From CAWJMD01 sp963700925 (GTDB taxonomy: Bacteria > Actinomycetota > Actinomycetes > Actinomycetales > CAWJMD01), in NCBI GenBank assembly GCA_963700925.1, contig OY969553.1:124001-188000 (forward strand): a DNA stretch of 64,000 nt, read 5' to 3'. Every line of letters begins with the position of its first letter. Positions within the stretch are counted from its first letter, which is position 1. The translations under genes and the position numbers were made by a program. Under the pieces are notes generated by a model that saw only the letters and a program-made list of their open reading frames with translations, made no database searches and was not told the origin of the DNA. This document shows, one piece after another, positions 1-8,879 of the stretch.

Positions 1-465
1 CCCGAGCCGGCCTCGACGGCGACGTGCTGATCCTGTTCGACGCCGAGGGAGCCGAGCTGGCGCGCCTGACCCGCTTCGGCGGACCCGGCCACCCGGGCGA
101 CCCCGACTTTGCCCAGCCGCGGGTGCAGCACCCCTCCGCCCTGCTGCGTGCGCTGGCACATGGACCTCTTGGCGCACTCCCACCGCTCGAGTTCACGAGG
201 ACGAGCAAGGCCAAGGGCATCCTGACGATCCCCACGGGCGACTGCACGACCCGGCTGGACTGGGTGGCGCACACGGACGGGCGTCTGGAGCTCAAGGTCG
301 TCGAGGAGGTCGGCGTCCCGGCCTGCGAGGTGGTGTTCGCGCGAGGTGCGCACCTGGGCGCCGAGGGTCACGGGCTTCCGGGTGATGTGCGACGAGGCTG
401 AGTTGATCGACCGCGACGGGACGCCAGTCGCCTACCTGATGCGCGACCAGGCCGAGGCCTGCTGA
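1..465 (+). pseudogene. META/HslJ-like repeat protein, C-terminal remnant, frameshifted
   Basis: The 5' end lies outside the window. The frame open at the left edge encodes FDGDVLILFDAEGAELARL, which matches the end of the repeats in the gene at 1111-2915 (FDGDALVLFDAAGEELAVL there). It continues through a second repeat to CEVVFA near 340. From there the similarity moves to another frame, which reads FRVMCDEAELIDRDG and stops at 465. One frame change near 340-345 is therefore needed to join the parts. META/HslJ-like domains are small beta-rich domains, often found in envelope proteins; the function here is unknown. A sequencing indel is the alternative to a true pseudogene, but the homologous gene downstream is broken as well. 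Confidence 0.55.
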
Positions 466-574
466 CGGAGACGGGGCAAGCGGACAGGGCAAGCCGCTGG
501 CCACCCCAACCGAATCGCCCGCCAGCGCGTCTGCGTGGTGAGAGGCTCGTGAGAAGGGACGAGGGGGTGCGCCG

Positions 575-1114
575 ATGCGGCAATCGCTGGAGGACTCCTT
601 CGCCGCGATGGCGGCCACCGAGCTGCCCGGGCTGCGCCGCTTCGCCTACGCCGTCAGCGGGGACTGGACGACCGCCGATGATCTCGTCCAGGGCGCCCTG
701 GAACGCACCTACGCCGCCTGGGGACGTGCCCACCGCGCCGACGACCACGGCGCTTACCTGCGGACGGTGCTGCACCGCCTCGCGATCAGCGGCAGCCGAC
801 GCGCGTTCCAGCGGCACGAGCTGTCCGTAGCGGCCCCTCCGGAGACATCGAGCGCTGAATCAGGTGGGCCGGACGGCCACGACGTTGCCGTCGACCGCAT
901 GGACCTCGCACAGGCCCTGGCCAATCTGGCACCCGGGCAGCGGGCGGTCGTCGTCCTGCGCTACCTCGAGGATCGGCCGGTTCGTCAGGTAGCCGAGATC
1001 CTCGGCCTCTCCGAGGGCACCGTGAAGAGCCAGTGCTCGGACGGGCTCGCACGACTACGCACTCGGCTTCAGGCCGACGACGCCACTCCGGTGAGCGAAG
1101 GGACCTCGCGATGA
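575..1114 (+). CDS. SigE-family ECF RNA polymerase sigma factor
   Basis: This 179-residue protein has the two-domain layout of an extracytoplasmic-function sigma factor. Region 2 lies at about residues 15-75 and includes DDLVQGALERTYAAW. A poorly conserved linker of about 80-108 follows, then region 4 at about 112-165 with the helix-turn-helix QVAEILGLSEGTVKSQ. The start is ATG 575, preceded by a purine-rich GAGGGGG. The stop overlaps the ATG of the next reading frame (ATGA at 1111-1114), so the two were translationally coupled. That partner begins as a single-pass membrane protein in the position an anti-sigma factor would take, but it is now broken, so control of this sigma factor may be altered. 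No target promoter was identified. Confidence 0.9.
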   Translation: MRQSLEDSFAAMAATELPGLRRFAYAVSGDWTTADDLVQGALERTYAAWGRAHRADDHGAYLRTVLHRLAISGSRRAFQRHELSVAAPPETSSAESGGPDGHDVAVDRMDLAQALANLAPGQRAVVVLRYLEDRPVRQVAEILGLSEGTVKSQCSDGLARLRTRLQADDATPVSEGTSR

Positions 1115-2915
1115 CAGACGTGATCGAGCGGCTGCGCGCCGCCGAGGACCGCACCCAGCCGCCTGGCCCGTTCGACCTGGCCGCTGCAACCCGAGCGGGT
1201 CAGGCGCGCCGGCGTCGCCGTCGCGGTACCTGGGTGGCAGGCATCGCCGGCATCGCTGCCGCCGTCGTCGTGGGGTCGGTGTTCACCTGGGCGGGGAGCG
1301 GTACGCCGGCCGAGGTGGCCGACACCCCCGCCCACCCGTTGCAGGACGTCGACGCGCTGCTCGGCGAGTGGTCTGTGCATGGTCTCGAGCCATCGGACTC
1401 CCTCGAGGAAGTCAGGCTCTCGGTCACGGAGGACCTAGCCGTCGTCAGCACGTCTTGTCTCTCGGGCTACCTTTGGGCCGCTCATCCAGACGGCTTGATG
1501 CTGATGGACCCGACCCTCCCCCTCGTGCTGATGGACCAGATTGAGGAGAACGGCGGCTGTGAGCGCGGCTTCGGCGGCGCCCTGGCCATCCGAGGCCGCG
1601 GGCTTTCATGTGCGATCCGACGAGCAGATCGACCTCGTGAACAGGCAAGGGGACGTAGTCGCGGGGCTTACCAGAACAGCGCCGGCTCCCCCGCGAACAC
1701 GCCCCGCACCGACAGCCGCACTGTTGCCAGAGGGAGTCGAGCCCGCGACGGAGGAGCGTCTGGAGGGGCGGTGGTACGAGGCTGGCGCAGGCGAGAGCGA
1801 CCGCTGGCTGGGGTGGATCGGCCGGGCGACGTGTCACCCGGCGGATCGCGGCGCCAGTGGTCGGAAGGCTGCAACATTGGGTTCCACAATTGCGGCTCGC
1901 CCACGGGTGGCATGCTGGTCAGCCCTGTTGTGATCACGACCGGGGCGGGTTCTGCGGCGGGCAAGCCGGACCCGGGTCCGACGTGGCCCCCGGCAAGATG
2001 CTGCGAACGGGCGGGCTTCGACGGCGACGCGCTCGTGCTGTTCGACGCCGCCGGTGAAGAACTCGCCGTCCTGACCCGTGACGGCAGCGCGGCCGAGCGC
2101 ACGATCACCGCCGCCCCAGCCAAGAGGGTCGAGGAGGAGCAGGACGACCCGCCCCACGACCCGATGGCCTTGCGGGGCAAGTGGATGCTCACGCTTGAGG
2201 CGGAGGCGCCGGTGCAGGTGAGCTTCGGCGTGCCGACGGGCCACAGGCAACATGACGCCTCCCACGAGAGGGATGCGAGCTCACTGCTGCTTGGTCCGCT
2301 CATCGGGAAGGGCTCCTGGCGCTGAGCCTGACCGGAGGCCAGGGCAGCCTCGGCTTGCAACGCGGCGATGGACGCAGCACACCCATGGCTTGCGGACGGT
2401 GCAGAGCTACCGCACCACCGCGCAGCGGCGCGGAGCTGCGCGACGCCGATGGCGCCGTCGTGGCCTCCCTCAGCCGGCCGGACGGCGCAACACCTCCGCC
2501 AACCCAGGTATCTCAGCCTCCGGTGGCGGACCTTCCCGAGGGGATGGTCCCGGCCACACCTGGCGCGCTCGTGGGGACCTGGGTCGCACCTGGCAACATC
2601 CCGACGGCCTACTACCCGTCTCTCCGGTTCGACGCGGTCGGTCGATTCCACCTCACGGACGGATGCAACGACACGGGTGGCGGGTGGTCCGGGAGCACCC
2701 GTGGCGCTCTGGTGATGACCAACGTCGGAGGGATCACCCAAATGGGCTGCGGTCAGGGCGAGCACGGTCCCTTTTGGGACCTTGTCAGCGCAGGCCCCAC
2801 CAGAGGCTTCGACAACGGCCTCGACAGGGTGGACCGAGCGGCCTTCGACGGCGCCGAGCTCATGCTCCTCGACACGGACGCTGTGGAGGTCACCCGACTC
2901 GTCCGAGAGAACTAA
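1111..2915 (+). pseudogene. membrane-anchored META/HslJ-like repeat protein, broken in several frames
   Basis: The gene starts at ATG 1111 inside the sigma factor stop. It encodes a short cytoplasmic segment, an arginine-rich stretch and one membrane helix at about residues 45-65 (GIAGIAAAVVVGSVFTW). About four META-like repeats follow, each ending in a D-x-L-x-L-[VF]-D-x-x-G motif. The repeats lie in different frames. Frame 1 is used to about 1590, frame 2 to about 1830 (LLPEGVEPATEERLEGRW), frame 1 again to about 2240 (SEGCNIGFHNCG, FDGDALVLFDAAG), and frame 3 from about 2400 to the TAA at 2913-2915. The last repeat is intact (DGCNDTGGGWSGS, FDGAELMLLD). The total length and order fit one ancestral gene of about 600 codons. 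I infer a decayed sigma-linked envelope protein; clustered sequencing indels cannot be excluded. Confidence 0.6.
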
Positions 2916-4147
2916 CCCGCGAGCGCCGAGCCCTTCGCCCACTCCTCGAACGACACGTTCCAGGCCGTCCAGCCGTTGTCCTGCTCCAGCTTGCGCGAGC
3001 CGTTCACGTAGTTGACGACGTCGCCGACCTTGGAGTTGTCCATCAACCACTTCGCGTTGGCGGTCGACATGCCGGTGCACCCGTGGCTGACGTTCGCGCG
3101 TCCCTGCGAGCCGACCGACCATGGAGCGGCGTGGAGGAACTCACCGGTCCAGGTCAGGCGCATCGCGTACTTGACGTTGAGGTTGTAGTACTCGGGGTCA
3201 CCAGGCTTGATGCCGGTGGTGGCGGCGTCCATCTGGTGCGAGGTCTCGCGGCTGATGATCACCTTGGTGCCGTTGCGGGTGGCGAAGCCACTCTTGCCGG
3301 TCGTGATCGGGATGGTCTTCAGCACCTTGCCGTCCTTCGTGACGGTCATGGTGTGCTTCGAGATGTCGACCGTCGAGACCATCGCCGGGCCCACGGTGAA
3401 GTTGACGGGATCGGCCTTGACGCCCCAGATGTCGGGCGCGACCTCGATGCCGGACAGGTCGGCGTCGACAGTGACCTTGGTGCCCGACTTCCAGTAGTCG
3501 CGGGGGCGCCACTGCGCCTCCTTGTCGCTGAGCCAGCGCCACGACCCCTCGGCCTGCGGGCTGCTCGTCACCAGGAGCCGCTTCTCGACCGCTGCGCGGT
3601 CCTGCACCTCGGCGTCGAACTGCACGACCACCGGCATGCCGACGCCCACGGCCCACCCGTCCTTGGGCTGGATGGCCGCGGTCTCGACGTCCCTGGCCTC
3701 CAGCGTGGTGAACGAGCTGCTGAGCGGGCTGCGCTGTGCGTCGGGGTTGACGCCGGTGGCGGAGACCTTGTACGTGGTCTCCGGTACCAGTCCGCCGGAA
3801 CTGGTCCAGGTCTTGCCGTCGGGGGAGGTCTCACCCGCGACAGCTGCGCCGTCGGCGGAGGTCACGACCACGTTCGACACGCGTCCACCGGAAGCGGTGA
3901 TGACGATCGGGGTATCGGGGCGGACGTCTTCCGCGTCGGGCTCGGGCGTCACGCTGAGGGTCGCCGCCGCGGGGGCCTCCGTGGGGGTCTGCGTCGGGCT
4001 CGCCGACTTCGTCGGGGTGATCGCTTCCTCGACGGCCTCGGCCTGCTGGCACCCTGCGAGGGTGACGGTGAGCACGGCAGCCGCCGCGAGCGCCGTCCAG
4101 CGCGTGTTGAGGCCCCGTGAGGCCACCGTCCGTCGTACCGAAACCAC
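2912..4147 (-). CDS. L,D-transpeptidase lipoprotein (YkuD domain with Ig-like domains)
   Basis: The 411-residue protein acts on peptidoglycan outside the membrane and would form 3-3 cross-links. The chosen GTG at 4147 follows GAGG by 7 bases and gives a signal sequence with lipobox LAGC, lipid-modified Cys at about 33. A Pro/Thr-rich linker follows, then two Ig-like domains at about 55-245 typical of actinobacterial Ldt proteins. The YkuD domain is at about 250-380 and carries FLHAAPW and SHGCTGM, with the catalytic Cys at about 357. The C-terminal tail is aromatic-rich, as in mycobacterial Ldt enzymes. Its stop overlaps that of the convergent repeat gene. The longer upstream reading frame has no signal sequence and was not used. 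Confidence 0.93.
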   Translation of the reverse strand: MVSVRRTVASRGLNTRWTALAAAAVLTVTLAGCQQAEAVEEAITPTKSASPTQTPTEAPAAATLSVTPEPDAEDVRPDTPIVITASGGRVSNVVVTSADGAAVAGETSPDGKTWTSSGGLVPETTYKVSATGVNPDAQRSPLSSSFTTLEARDVETAAIQPKDGWAVGVGMPVVVQFDAEVQDRAAVEKRLLVTSSPQAEGSWRWLSDKEAQWRPRDYWKSGTKVTVDADLSGIEVAPDIWGVKADPVNFTVGPAMVSTVDISKHTMTVTKDGKVLKTIPITTGKSGFATRNGTKVIISRETSHQMDAATTGIKPGDPEYYNLNVKYAMRLTWTGEFLHAAPWSVGSQGRANVSHGCTGMSTANAKWLMDNSKVGDVVNYVNGSRKLEQDNGWTAWNVSFEEWAKGSALAG

Positions 4148-4186
4148 CGAAATACCTCGAGCTCCCCGCCCGCTCACGGGCGTCTT

Positions 4187-4205
4187 GGGGCCACCGGCTG
4201 GCCCC
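4187..4205 (-). terminator. GC hairpin downstream of ctaF
   Basis: A perfect 6-bp stem (GGGGCC / GGCCCC) with a 7-base loop lies about 70 bases past the ctaF stop and 40 bases before the L,D-transpeptidase start. It could end the ctaCDF transcript, although there is no U tract. It is the main structure seen in this 128-base gap. Confidence 0.35.
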
Positions 4206-4275
4206 TCAATGGTCAAGACGTGCGAACGCCGCCGAAGGTTGCTCCGGCGACGTCTGCGTTTCGGGGGCGTGCCGC

Positions 4276-4677
4276 TCAGTGTGCGTGCGCACCCCGGTAG
4301 TACTCGTACACCCAGCCCACGAGGGAGAGCGCACCGATGCCGACGCCGATGATCGACAACCACCATCCTACGGCCACTCCGAGGAAGATCAGTGCACCTG
4401 AGGCTGCTAGGGGCAGTGGCCACCATGACCAAGGGCTGAAGAACCCCTGCTCACCCTCGTGGTCGGAGACCTTGGCATAGGGGTCGTCCTCGGGCCGTGG
4501 GTCCAGCCGGCGGGCTGTGACGTAGAGGTAGGCGCCGATCATGCCCGCGAGGCCGCCGACCAGCAGGATGCCGACGATGCCGACCGGCTCGTGCCACTCG
4601 GTCAGCCATCCGTAGATCAGCCCGAGCGGCACGAATATCGCCGCGCCGGCCACGAACAGCCAGGTCTCGACCTTCAC
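4276..4677 (-). CDS. ctaF: cytochrome c oxidase subunit IV (actinobacterial type)
   Basis: This 133-residue membrane protein matches the actinobacterial CtaF family. It has two membrane helices near the N-terminus (about 5-25 and 32-53), a charged loop containing ARRLDPRPEDDPYAK, then two more helices at about 85-125. It is an accessory subunit of the aa3 oxidase in the cytoplasmic membrane. The GTG start overlaps the ctaD stop (GTGA), so translation is coupled to ctaD. Length and gene order are normal for the family. Confidence 0.95.
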   Translation of the reverse strand: MKVETWLFVAGAAIFVPLGLIYGWLTEWHEPVGIVGILLVGGLAGMIGAYLYVTARRLDPRPEDDPYAKVSDHEGEQGFFSPWSWWPLPLAASGALIFLGVAVGWWLSIIGVGIGALSLVGWVYEYYRGAHAH

Positions 4678-6407
4678 GTGGTCCTCCCGATGTTGGGCTC
4701 GTCGGCGACCTTGCCCAGCAGGGAGTCGTCAGGAGTGGCCAGGTCGTCCGCCGCCACCTCGGGGTGGTGCAGGTCGAACGCGGGACGCTCCGAGCGGATG
4801 CGGGGCATGGTGTTGAAGTTGTGCCGGGGCGGAGGGCTCGAGGTGGCCCACTCAAGCGACGCGCCGTAGCCCCAGGGGTCGTCGACCTCGACCTTGGGGG
4901 CGTTGCGCCACGTGATGTACACGTTCCAGAAGAACGGCAGCGTCGACGCCCCGAGCAGCAACGCCGACACGGTGGAGATCTGGTTCATCAGCGTGAAGCC
5001 GTCCGTCACCACGTAGTCGGCGTACCGGCGCGGCATGCCCACGACGCCCAGCCAGTGCTGGATCAGGAACGTGCCGTGGAAGCCGAGGAACAGCATCCAG
5101 AAGTGGACCTTGCCCAGCCGCTCGTCCAGCATCCGCCCGGTCAGCTTGGGCCACCAGAAGTAGAAGCCCGAGAACATCGCGAACACGACCGTCCCGAAGA
5201 CGACGTAGTGGAAGTGCGCCACGATGAAGTACGAGTCGCTCAGGTGGAAGTCGAGCGGTGGCACCGAGAGGATCACCCCGGTCAGACCGCCGAACGTGAA
5301 CGTCGCGAGGAACCCGAGCGCCCACAGCATCGGCGTCTCGAAGGTCAGCGACCCTCGCCACATCGTGCCGATCCAGTTGAAGATCTTCACCCCGGTGGGG
5401 ACGGCGATCAGCATCGTCATGAAGGCGAAGAACGGCAGCAGCACCGCGCCGGTGACGTACATGTGGTGCGCCCAGACCGTCACGGAGAGAGCGCCGATCG
5501 CGATCGTGGCGTAGATCAGCGTCTTGTAGCCGAAGATCGGCTTGCGGCTGAAGACCGGGAAGACCTCGGACACGATGCCGAAGAACGGCAGCGCGATGAT
5601 GTACACCTCGGGGTGACCGAAGAACCAGAACAGGTGCTGCCACAGGATCGCGCCTCCGTTGTCGGCGTCGAACACCTGCGAGCCGAGCGTGCGGTCGGAT
5701 GCCAGCACCAGCAGCGCAGACGCCAGCGGCGGGAACGCCATCAGCACCAGCAGCGACGTGATCAGCGTGTTCCACGAGAAGATCGGCATCCGGAACATCG
5801 TCATACCCGGTGCCCGCATGCAGATGATCGTCGTGATGAAGTTGACGGCACCGAGGATCGTGCCGAACCCGGCGAGCGCCAGACCCATCACCCACAGGTC
5901 AGCACCCAGCCCGGGTGAGTACACCTCGTTCGACAGCGGCGCGTAGGCGAACCAGCCGAAAGCGGCTGCGCCACCTGGGGTCAGGAAGCCGCCGCACACG
6001 ATCAGGCCACCGAACAGGTACATCCAGTAGGCGAGCATGTTGAGCCGGGGGAACGCCACGTCGGGGGCGCCGATCTGCAGCGGCATGATCGCGTTGGCAA
6101 AACCGGCGAACAGCGGTGTCGCGAACAGCAGCAGCATGATCGTGCCGTGCATCGTGAAGAGCTGGTTGTACTGCTCCTTGCTCTGCACGAAGTCGAGCCC
6201 GGGCTGCCACAGCTCTAGCCTGATGACCAGCGCCATCACGCCGCCGAACAGGAAGAACAGGAACGACGAGATCAGGTAGAGGTTGCCGATCACCTTGTGG
6301 TCGGTGGACGTGACCCACTTGATGACGACGCTGCCGCTCCTGGCCGGCACCTTGACCAGCGTGACCTCGGCCCTCTCGTCGTCGGCCGTGTACTCGTAGG
6401 TGGTCAT
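4674..6407 (-). CDS. ctaD: cytochrome c oxidase subunit I (aa3 type)
   Basis: The 577-residue catalytic subunit contains twelve predicted membrane helices and carries heme a and the heme a3/CuB centre, reducing oxygen to water while pumping protons. Visible ligands include the heme a His in FTMHGTIMLLLF, the crosslinked His-Tyr site in GHPEVYI, the CuB pair in WAHHMYV, and the heme ligands in VAHFHYVVFG. The ATG at 6407 overlaps the ctaC stop (ATGA), and the stop overlaps the ctaF start. The N-terminal cytoplasmic arm and the C-terminal hydrophilic tail are of usual actinobacterial length. Confidence 0.98.
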   Translation of the reverse strand: MTTYEYTADDERAEVTLVKVPARSGSVVIKWVTSTDHKVIGNLYLISSFLFFLFGGVMALVIRLELWQPGLDFVQSKEQYNQLFTMHGTIMLLLFATPLFAGFANAIMPLQIGAPDVAFPRLNMLAYWMYLFGGLIVCGGFLTPGGAAAFGWFAYAPLSNEVYSPGLGADLWVMGLALAGFGTILGAVNFITTIICMRAPGMTMFRMPIFSWNTLITSLLVLMAFPPLASALLVLASDRTLGSQVFDADNGGAILWQHLFWFFGHPEVYIIALPFFGIVSEVFPVFSRKPIFGYKTLIYATIAIGALSVTVWAHHMYVTGAVLLPFFAFMTMLIAVPTGVKIFNWIGTMWRGSLTFETPMLWALGFLATFTFGGLTGVILSVPPLDFHLSDSYFIVAHFHYVVFGTVVFAMFSGFYFWWPKLTGRMLDERLGKVHFWMLFLGFHGTFLIQHWLGVVGMPRRYADYVVTDGFTLMNQISTVSALLLGASTLPFFWNVYITWRNAPKVEVDDPWGYGASLEWATSSPPPRHNFNTMPRIRSERPAFDLHHPEVAADDLATPDDSLLGKVADEPNIGRTT

Positions 6408-7258
6408 TCGTCATCCTCGCCCTCTGGGACGCGCTGGTCGTCAGCTGGGTCGGTCCCGTCCACCCGTCCGAGCTCGACTTCGAGCTCACCGGTCTGGCCA
6501 CGGTCACGCAGCTCGTCCATCTGGTCGGCGAACTCGTCCTCCGAGACGACCTTGACCTGGAACAGCATGTCGGAGTGGAACTCTCCGCAGAGCTCGGCGC
6601 ACTTGCCGACGTAGGTGCCCTCGACCTGCGGGGTTACCTGGTAGTAGTTGTCCCGTCCGGGAATCAGGTCCTTCTTGTAGAGGAAGGCCGGCACCCAGAA
6701 CGAGTGGTCGACGTCGCGGGAGTTGAGCTGGAACTCGATGCTCTGGCCGACCGGCAGGTAGAGGGTGGGCATCTCGGCGTCAGGTATCTCCACACCGTCG
6801 GCGGACACCTGCACCGAGGACTCGTAGACGCCCTCGTCGAGGTAGTTGAAGTCCCAGGCCCACTGCTTGCCGACAACCTGGATGTGCTGGTCGACAGTCG
6901 CGGCGTTGCGATCCTCGATGAACGACTGGTCGCGCTCGGTGTAGAAGAACAGCACCCCGATGACGAACAGAGGCACCAGCGTGTAGACCATCTCGACGGG
7001 CAGGTTGTAGCGCAGCTGCACGGGCAGGCCGGTGTCACCAGCCCGGCGGCGGTACACGGCGATGCACCAGATCATCAGGACCCAGACGACCAGCCCGATC
7101 AGGAGCGCCGCGATCCACGACCCGTTCCACAGGCTGACGATGGTGCCGGTGTGGTTGGTGAACTCGTTGTCGCTGTCGCCCGGCAGCCACCCGCGCTGTC
7201 CGGAGCAGCCGCTGACGGCCACGGCAACGACGGCGGCGACGCCGACCAGGCGGCTCAC
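6404..7258 (-). CDS. ctaC: cytochrome c oxidase subunit II lipoprotein
   Basis: From GTG 7258 the protein has 284 residues. It starts with a lipoprotein signal ending in VAVSGC, followed by two membrane helices at about 42-65 and 85-108. The extracytoplasmic cupredoxin domain carries the CuA site, seen as DHSFW plus CAELCGEFHSDM. It accepts electrons from cytochrome c of the bc1 complex. GTG 7258 is preceded by GGGGAG at 5 bases. GTG 7321 is in frame and would add a charged N-terminal extension without a clear ribosome site, so the start is less certain than the gene. It is the first gene of the ctaC-D-F unit. Confidence 0.94.
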   Translation of the reverse strand: MSRLVGVAAVVAVAVSGCSGQRGWLPGDSDNEFTNHTGTIVSLWNGSWIAALLIGLVVWVLMIWCIAVYRRRAGDTGLPVQLRYNLPVEMVYTLVPLFVIGVLFFYTERDQSFIEDRNAATVDQHIQVVGKQWAWDFNYLDEGVYESSVQVSADGVEIPDAEMPTLYLPVGQSIEFQLNSRDVDHSFWVPAFLYKKDLIPGRDNYYQVTPQVEGTYVGKCAELCGEFHSDMLFQVKVVSEDEFADQMDELRDRGQTGELEVELGRVDGTDPADDQRVPEGEDDE

Positions 7259-7428
7259 CCGGACTCCCCGGCGGCGGGTCTCATCTCGAACGTCCGGTCG
7301 CACGTCGGCCTTCCCACTCACCACGCCGCGGCCACGCCCTGAGCAAACTCGAGGGGCAGCGCACGACACCGATCTGGACGGGTCGAACCCTACTCCAGAG
7401 AGCGCTGTCGGGCTGTCCGGGGGGCAGT

Positions 7429-7434
7429 TACGGT
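7429..7434 (+). promoter_or_regulatory. candidate -10 box, leaderless start
   Basis: TACGGT lies 6 bases before GTG 7441 in the 182-base divergent gap between ctaC and the NifS-like gene. No Shine-Dalgarno sequence precedes the GTG, so transcription probably begins at the start codon. No convincing -35 box is visible. Confidence 0.35.
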
Positions 7435-7440
7435 TCGGGC

Positions 7441-8652
7441 GTGGCGGACAACTCGCTGGAGCCGGCGGAAGGCTCGACAGGCGCTGCCCCGCGGGTGTAC
7501 TGGGACGCGGGGCTGGCCGCTCCCCTGCACCCTGCGGCACGCGAGGCACTGGTCGCCGCCCTGGATGACGGCTGGGCCGACCCCGCTCGTTCCCACACGC
7601 CCGGGCGGCGGGCCCGCATGCTGCTGGACGGAGCCCGCGAGGCCTGCGCCGCCGGCCTCGGTGCGCGCACTGAGGAGCTGTCGTTCTACCCGTCGCACGC
7701 GTCCGCTCTGCACGCTGCCGTCTTGGGGACGCTGGCCGCCCGCGTGCGCGTCGGCGACGTACTGGTGCATTCGGCGGTCGAGCACTCGGGCGTTCTGGCC
7801 GCAGCTGCCTGGCACACCACGCGGGGTGGACGGTCTCTCGAGATCGCCGTCGACCACCTGGGACGTGTCGACGTGGACGCCTTCGCGGCAGCGGTCGCGG
7901 AGCCGGGCGTGGCGGCCGCCGCCCTCCAGTCGGCCAACGGCGAGGTCGGCACCGTCCAGCCCGTCGACGACGTACAGGTGGCGTGCCGGGCCGCAGGAGT
8001 GCCCTTGGTCGTCGATGTGGGTGCGGCCGCGGGGCACGTCGCGCTGCCGAGCTCGACCGACGTGCTCGTGGCCGACCCCGGCGCGTGGGGTGGCGGGCCA
8101 GGCGTCGGGGTGCTGGTCGTGCGCGCCGGGACCCGTTGGCGCGAGCCCGGCCCGGTGCTCCCGGGGGTATCGGGCTCGTCCGGGCACGGCGCCTCGGGTG
8201 CCGCGGTGCCCGCGGTGCTGGCCGCCGCGGTCTCGCTGCAGCGCGTGCTCGCCGACAGGGTGCCGGCCGACGCGCGGCGGCGATCCGCGGTCGAGCGGCT
8301 TCGTCTGCGTGTCCCGTCCGTCGTCGACGACGTCGAGGTCGTCGGTGACGGCGTGGATCGGCTGCCGCACGTCCTCACGTTCTCGTGCCTCTTCGCGGAC
8401 GGTGAGGCCCTGCTCGACGGCCTCGACCGCGAGGGCTTCGCGGTCGGGTCGGGGTCCGCCTGCACCGCCGACACGCTGCACCCGTCGCACGTGCTCGCCG
8501 CTATGGGTGTGCTGACGCACGGCAACGTGCGCATCGCGCTCCCCTCGACGACCCCCGCCGACGAGCTCGGCACGCAGGTCGACCGCTTCCTCGAGCTGCT
8601 GCCGCGCGTCGTCGGACGGGTCCGCGACCAGATGGGAACGGCAGACCTGTGA
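7441..8652 (+). CDS. NifS-like class V aminotransferase-fold protein lacking the PLP lysine
   Basis: The 403 residues align with cysteine desulfurases along their length. The N-terminus has YWDAGLAAPLHPAAREAL, the ring-stacking region reads VEHSGVLAAAAWH, the SxNxExGT-type motif is SANGEVGTVQPV, and the C-terminal cysteine loop is GSGSACTADTLHPSHV. The segment that normally carries the Schiff-base lysine (S-x-H-K) instead reads VADPGAWGGGPGVGVL, with no lysine. PLP could not bind in the normal way, so desulfurase activity is doubtful. The next gene, tusA-like, overlaps by 4 bases, which suggests the pair act together in sulfur transfer; similar NifS/TusA fusions are known in related actinobacteria. 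GTG 7441 was chosen for its fit to a leaderless promoter. Confidence 0.85.
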   Translation: MADNSLEPAEGSTGAAPRVYWDAGLAAPLHPAAREALVAALDDGWADPARSHTPGRRARMLLDGAREACAAGLGARTEELSFYPSHASALHAAVLGTLAARVRVGDVLVHSAVEHSGVLAAAAWHTTRGGRSLEIAVDHLGRVDVDAFAAAVAEPGVAAAALQSANGEVGTVQPVDDVQVACRAAGVPLVVDVGAAAGHVALPSSTDVLVADPGAWGGGPGVGVLVVRAGTRWREPGPVLPGVSGSSGHGASGAAVPAVLAAAVSLQRVLADRVPADARRRSAVERLRLRVPSVVDDVEVVGDGVDRLPHVLTFSCLFADGEALLDGLDREGFAVGSGSACTADTLHPSHVLAAMGVLTHGNVRIALPSTTPADELGTQVDRFLELLPRVVGRVRDQMGTADL

Positions 8653-8879
8653 GCGATGGCCCGGTCGTGGTCGACGCCCGCGGGCTGCGCTGCCCGATCC
8701 CGGTGATCCGGGCCGCCCGCGCAGCGCGTGACCTTCGGCCGGGCGACCGGGTCGAGGTGCTCGCCACCGACCCGGCCGCCGCCACGGACCTGGCGGCGTG
8801 GGCACGCATGCGTGGCCACCACGTCGAGGACCTCGAACGGTCAGGCGACGTCCTGCGTGTGGTGGTCAGGCTGGGCTGA
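8649..8879 (+). CDS. TusA-family sulfur carrier protein
   Basis: This small protein of 76 residues has the TusA/SirA signature: VDARGLRCPIPVIRAARA, with the sulfur-accepting Cys in the RCPxP motif at about residue 17. The rest follows the family's two-layer alpha/beta pattern, ending in VLRVVVRLG. TusA proteins pass persulfide sulfur between enzymes. The gene overlaps the NifS-like gene by 4 bases, making that protein the obvious partner. The 3' end runs 14 bases into the convergent aat gene. Confidence 0.9.
   Translation: MSDGPVVVDARGLRCPIPVIRAARAARDLRPGDRVEVLATDPAAATDLAAWARMRGHHVEDLERSGDVLRVVVRLG

Noticed and set aside
2252..4120. Long open frame on the + strand, 622 codons
   Set aside because: It is mostly antisense to the L,D-transpeptidase, whose signal sequence and SHGC motif are clear. 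Its product is Arg/Gly-rich without any known motif, as expected of GC-rich shadow frames.
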